Positions 62,440 through 64,000 of a DNA stretch of 64,000 nucleotides are shown here, one piece after another. The DNA comes from Allolobophora icterica (lineage: Eukaryota > Annelida > Clitellata > Crassiclitellata > Lumbricidae), in assembly GCA_963556255.1 (NCBI GenBank), contig OY744604.1:96626761-96690760 (forward strand). The letters are read 5' to 3'. The notes below the pieces were generated by a model. It saw only the letters and a program-made list of their open reading frames with translations. It made no database searches and was not told the DNA's origin. Position 1 is the stretch's first letter. The number at the start of each line of letters is the position of its first letter. Both the position numbers and the translations under genes were made by a program.

Positions 62440-64000
62440 CTCCCTAACAAGCACTGCGAACAGATCCTATCTCCACCTCTCTTTTGATAGAGCGTCCTGG
62501 TTCCTGTAATCACCAAAATTATCATTCTCTCACTCTCTACCGGCAATTTCCCTATGGCCATTAAGCACTCTTTTGTCATTCCCCCTCTCAAAAATGGCAA
62601 ACCTTGACAAGAAAACTATTTAAATATCGTCGTATCTCCAATCTTTCCTTTCTGTCTAAATTAACATGGCGAATTGTCCTTGCTTGACTAAACGACTACC
62701 TCTCTTCTAAACCACTTCTTAACTCCCACCAATCTGGATTCACTTAACACCACTCCACAGAAACTTTGCTTCCCTCTCTGTACGATAAACTGGTCTCTGC
62801 CGTCAGCCATCAACAAGTCTCCTGCCTCTGTCTTCTTGACATTTCCGCCGCTTTTGGCACATTTGATCACAGCCTCCTTCTTCAATGACTATCTTCTTGG
62901 TTTGACGTCTCTGGCACTGCTCTACTCTGGTTCCAGTCCTACTTGTTTTCCCTATCCTTCTCTGTTAAAGCCTCTAGCCACTGCTCACAACCCCTCCCTC
63001 TTTCCTGTGGTGTCCCTCAAGGCTCCGTCCTGAGTCCACTCCTTTTCATCCTTGATACCACACCTTTAAACCATCTCACTAAATCCTCCTCTGTTGACCA
63101 CCATCTTTATGCAGACGAAACCCAGCTCTTCATATCCTTCTCTCCAAGCTCTTTTTCCACCGCCATCACACAATTACTCAACGTGGTTAATCTTATCTCA
63201 CAGTGGATTTCATCCAATCTCCTCTGTCTTAACCCTTCCAAAACTGAATTCATCATCCTAGGCCTTCCTGAATGAAATCAAGAAAATCTCTGACCTTCCA
63301 TAAACCGTTCGGCTAACTCGTCGTCTCTCACCTTCACATCTGACTTGGTGTTACTTTTGATCCACCCCTCTCCTGCTCTAACCACATCTCCATCCTCTCG
63401 CGCTCCTGTTTCATGCACATTCGTGACCTTTGACTCATCCGACCCATGCTCGACCTCAACACTGCCTCCACCATTGCTACATCCATTGTTCATTCAAAGC
63501 TTGACTACTGCAATACTCTTTTCCTGAACCTTGAATCCACTGAAATCAAGCGTCTGCAACTTATCCAAAACTCACTAGCCAGAGCTGCCACCAGAACGCC
63601 CAAACATCATCATATCACTCCCATCCTCAAATCACTCCGTTGGCTAAAAATTCCTGAGCGAATCTACTTCAAAGTCCTATCACTAGCCTACAACTCCCTA
63701 CAATATTCCTAGCCGAAGTACCTTCACTATTCAGACAACCCTCTCCACCCGCTCATTCTCCTGTCTCAGTCTTTCTCGACCCCCAGTCACTACTTACCTC
63801 AAGTTCTCCAACCGAGCCATATCCATCACAGTACCACGCCTCTGGAATGATCTCCCCTCTGAATTCCACAGTTTCTCAGTGCCTCTATCATCATCGCAAC
63901 CCGTCTTTCATCCTCCTCCTCATGTTCCCCTATCTATCATCCCCGGGCTTTCCACTCAAAACTGAAGTCTCGTCTTTTCAGGTACTGCTACTCTGACTTA
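62440..64000 (+). mobile_element. LINE (CR1/L2-like) reverse transcriptase, decayed, runs off the window
   Basis: Broken forward frames follow the whole enzyme: ILSLSTGNFP, ISNLSFLSKL, QQVSCLCLLDISAAFGTFDH, PLSCGVPQGSVLSPLLFILD, VDHHLYADETQLFISFSPSS, SSNLLCLNPSKTEFIILGLP, SKLDYCNTLFLNL and HHITPILKSLRWLKIPERI. The catalytic YADD is YADE here (63108-63119), and several stops and shifts confirm it is dead. The 3' end lies beyond 64000, but the copy at 52590-53085 shows it. Confidence 0.9.

Noticed and set aside
62218..62487. 89-codon frame (MYRLSSVVEWNC)
   Set aside because: No domain and it runs into the LINE copy. Opposing frames of similar length exist, so coding is unsupported.

Overview
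This is a eukaryotic, repeat-dense window: every real gene uses spliceosomal introns (or is a long intronless ORF), intergenic DNA is AT-rich, and tRNA-derived SINEs, CR1/L2-type LINE fragments, hAT-like miniature elements, a piggyBac and long (TA)n, (CAT)n and (AG)n runs fill the space between exons. Frequent TAGGCCTA words, an expanded cGAS-like Mab-21 pair, an FMRFamide-receptor-type GPCR and a Scribble gene suggest a marine invertebrate animal. I favour an invertebrate deuterostome (echinoderm, hemichordate or similar), but the sequence alone does not settle this.

Region by region. 1-6.9 kb: last 11 exons and 3'UTR of a Scribble (SCRIB) gene on the + strand, from its last PDZ domain to the stop. 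6.9-11 kb: intergenic, with miniature elements and LINE tails. 11-26.4 kb: a 7-exon + strand gene for a 619-residue Arg/Ser-rich basic protein of unknown identity, with a YY1-type promoter motif and a GC-AG intron. Its introns hold a 3.1-kb decayed piggyBac with TTAA target sites, a hAT-like element and minisatellites. 26.4-33 kb: repeats (SINEs, LINE tails, hAT and Mutator-like miniature elements, microsatellites) plus three orphan exon-like ORFs. 33.7-37.75 kb: a complete 3-exon FMRFamide-receptor-like GPCR (384 residues). Its first splice donor lies in a 53-bp tandem array that copies the donor ten times. 38.4-40.3 kb: a LINE tail with a nested hAT element, and a large palindrome made of two opposed 45-bp tandem arrays.

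40.3-44.6 kb and 57.7-61.6 kb: two copies of a segmental duplication, each carrying an intronless minus-strand gene for a protein of about 950 residues. The N-terminal third is a Mab-21/cGAS-like nucleotidyltransferase fold and the rest is a long helical region with TPR-like segments. Each copy has one frameshift, at a different place, and both lack the third catalytic carboxylate. Between them lie LINE fragments, a 0.9-kb hAT element, microsatellites, a CpG-rich segment with a long hairpin, and an orphan 189-codon ORF. The window ends in a LINE reverse-transcriptase copy that runs off the edge.

The genes do not form an operon. The cGAS-like pair is the best candidate for an unusual system (possible innate sensing, by family), and the tandem splice-donor array in the GPCR is the most unusual gene-structure feature.
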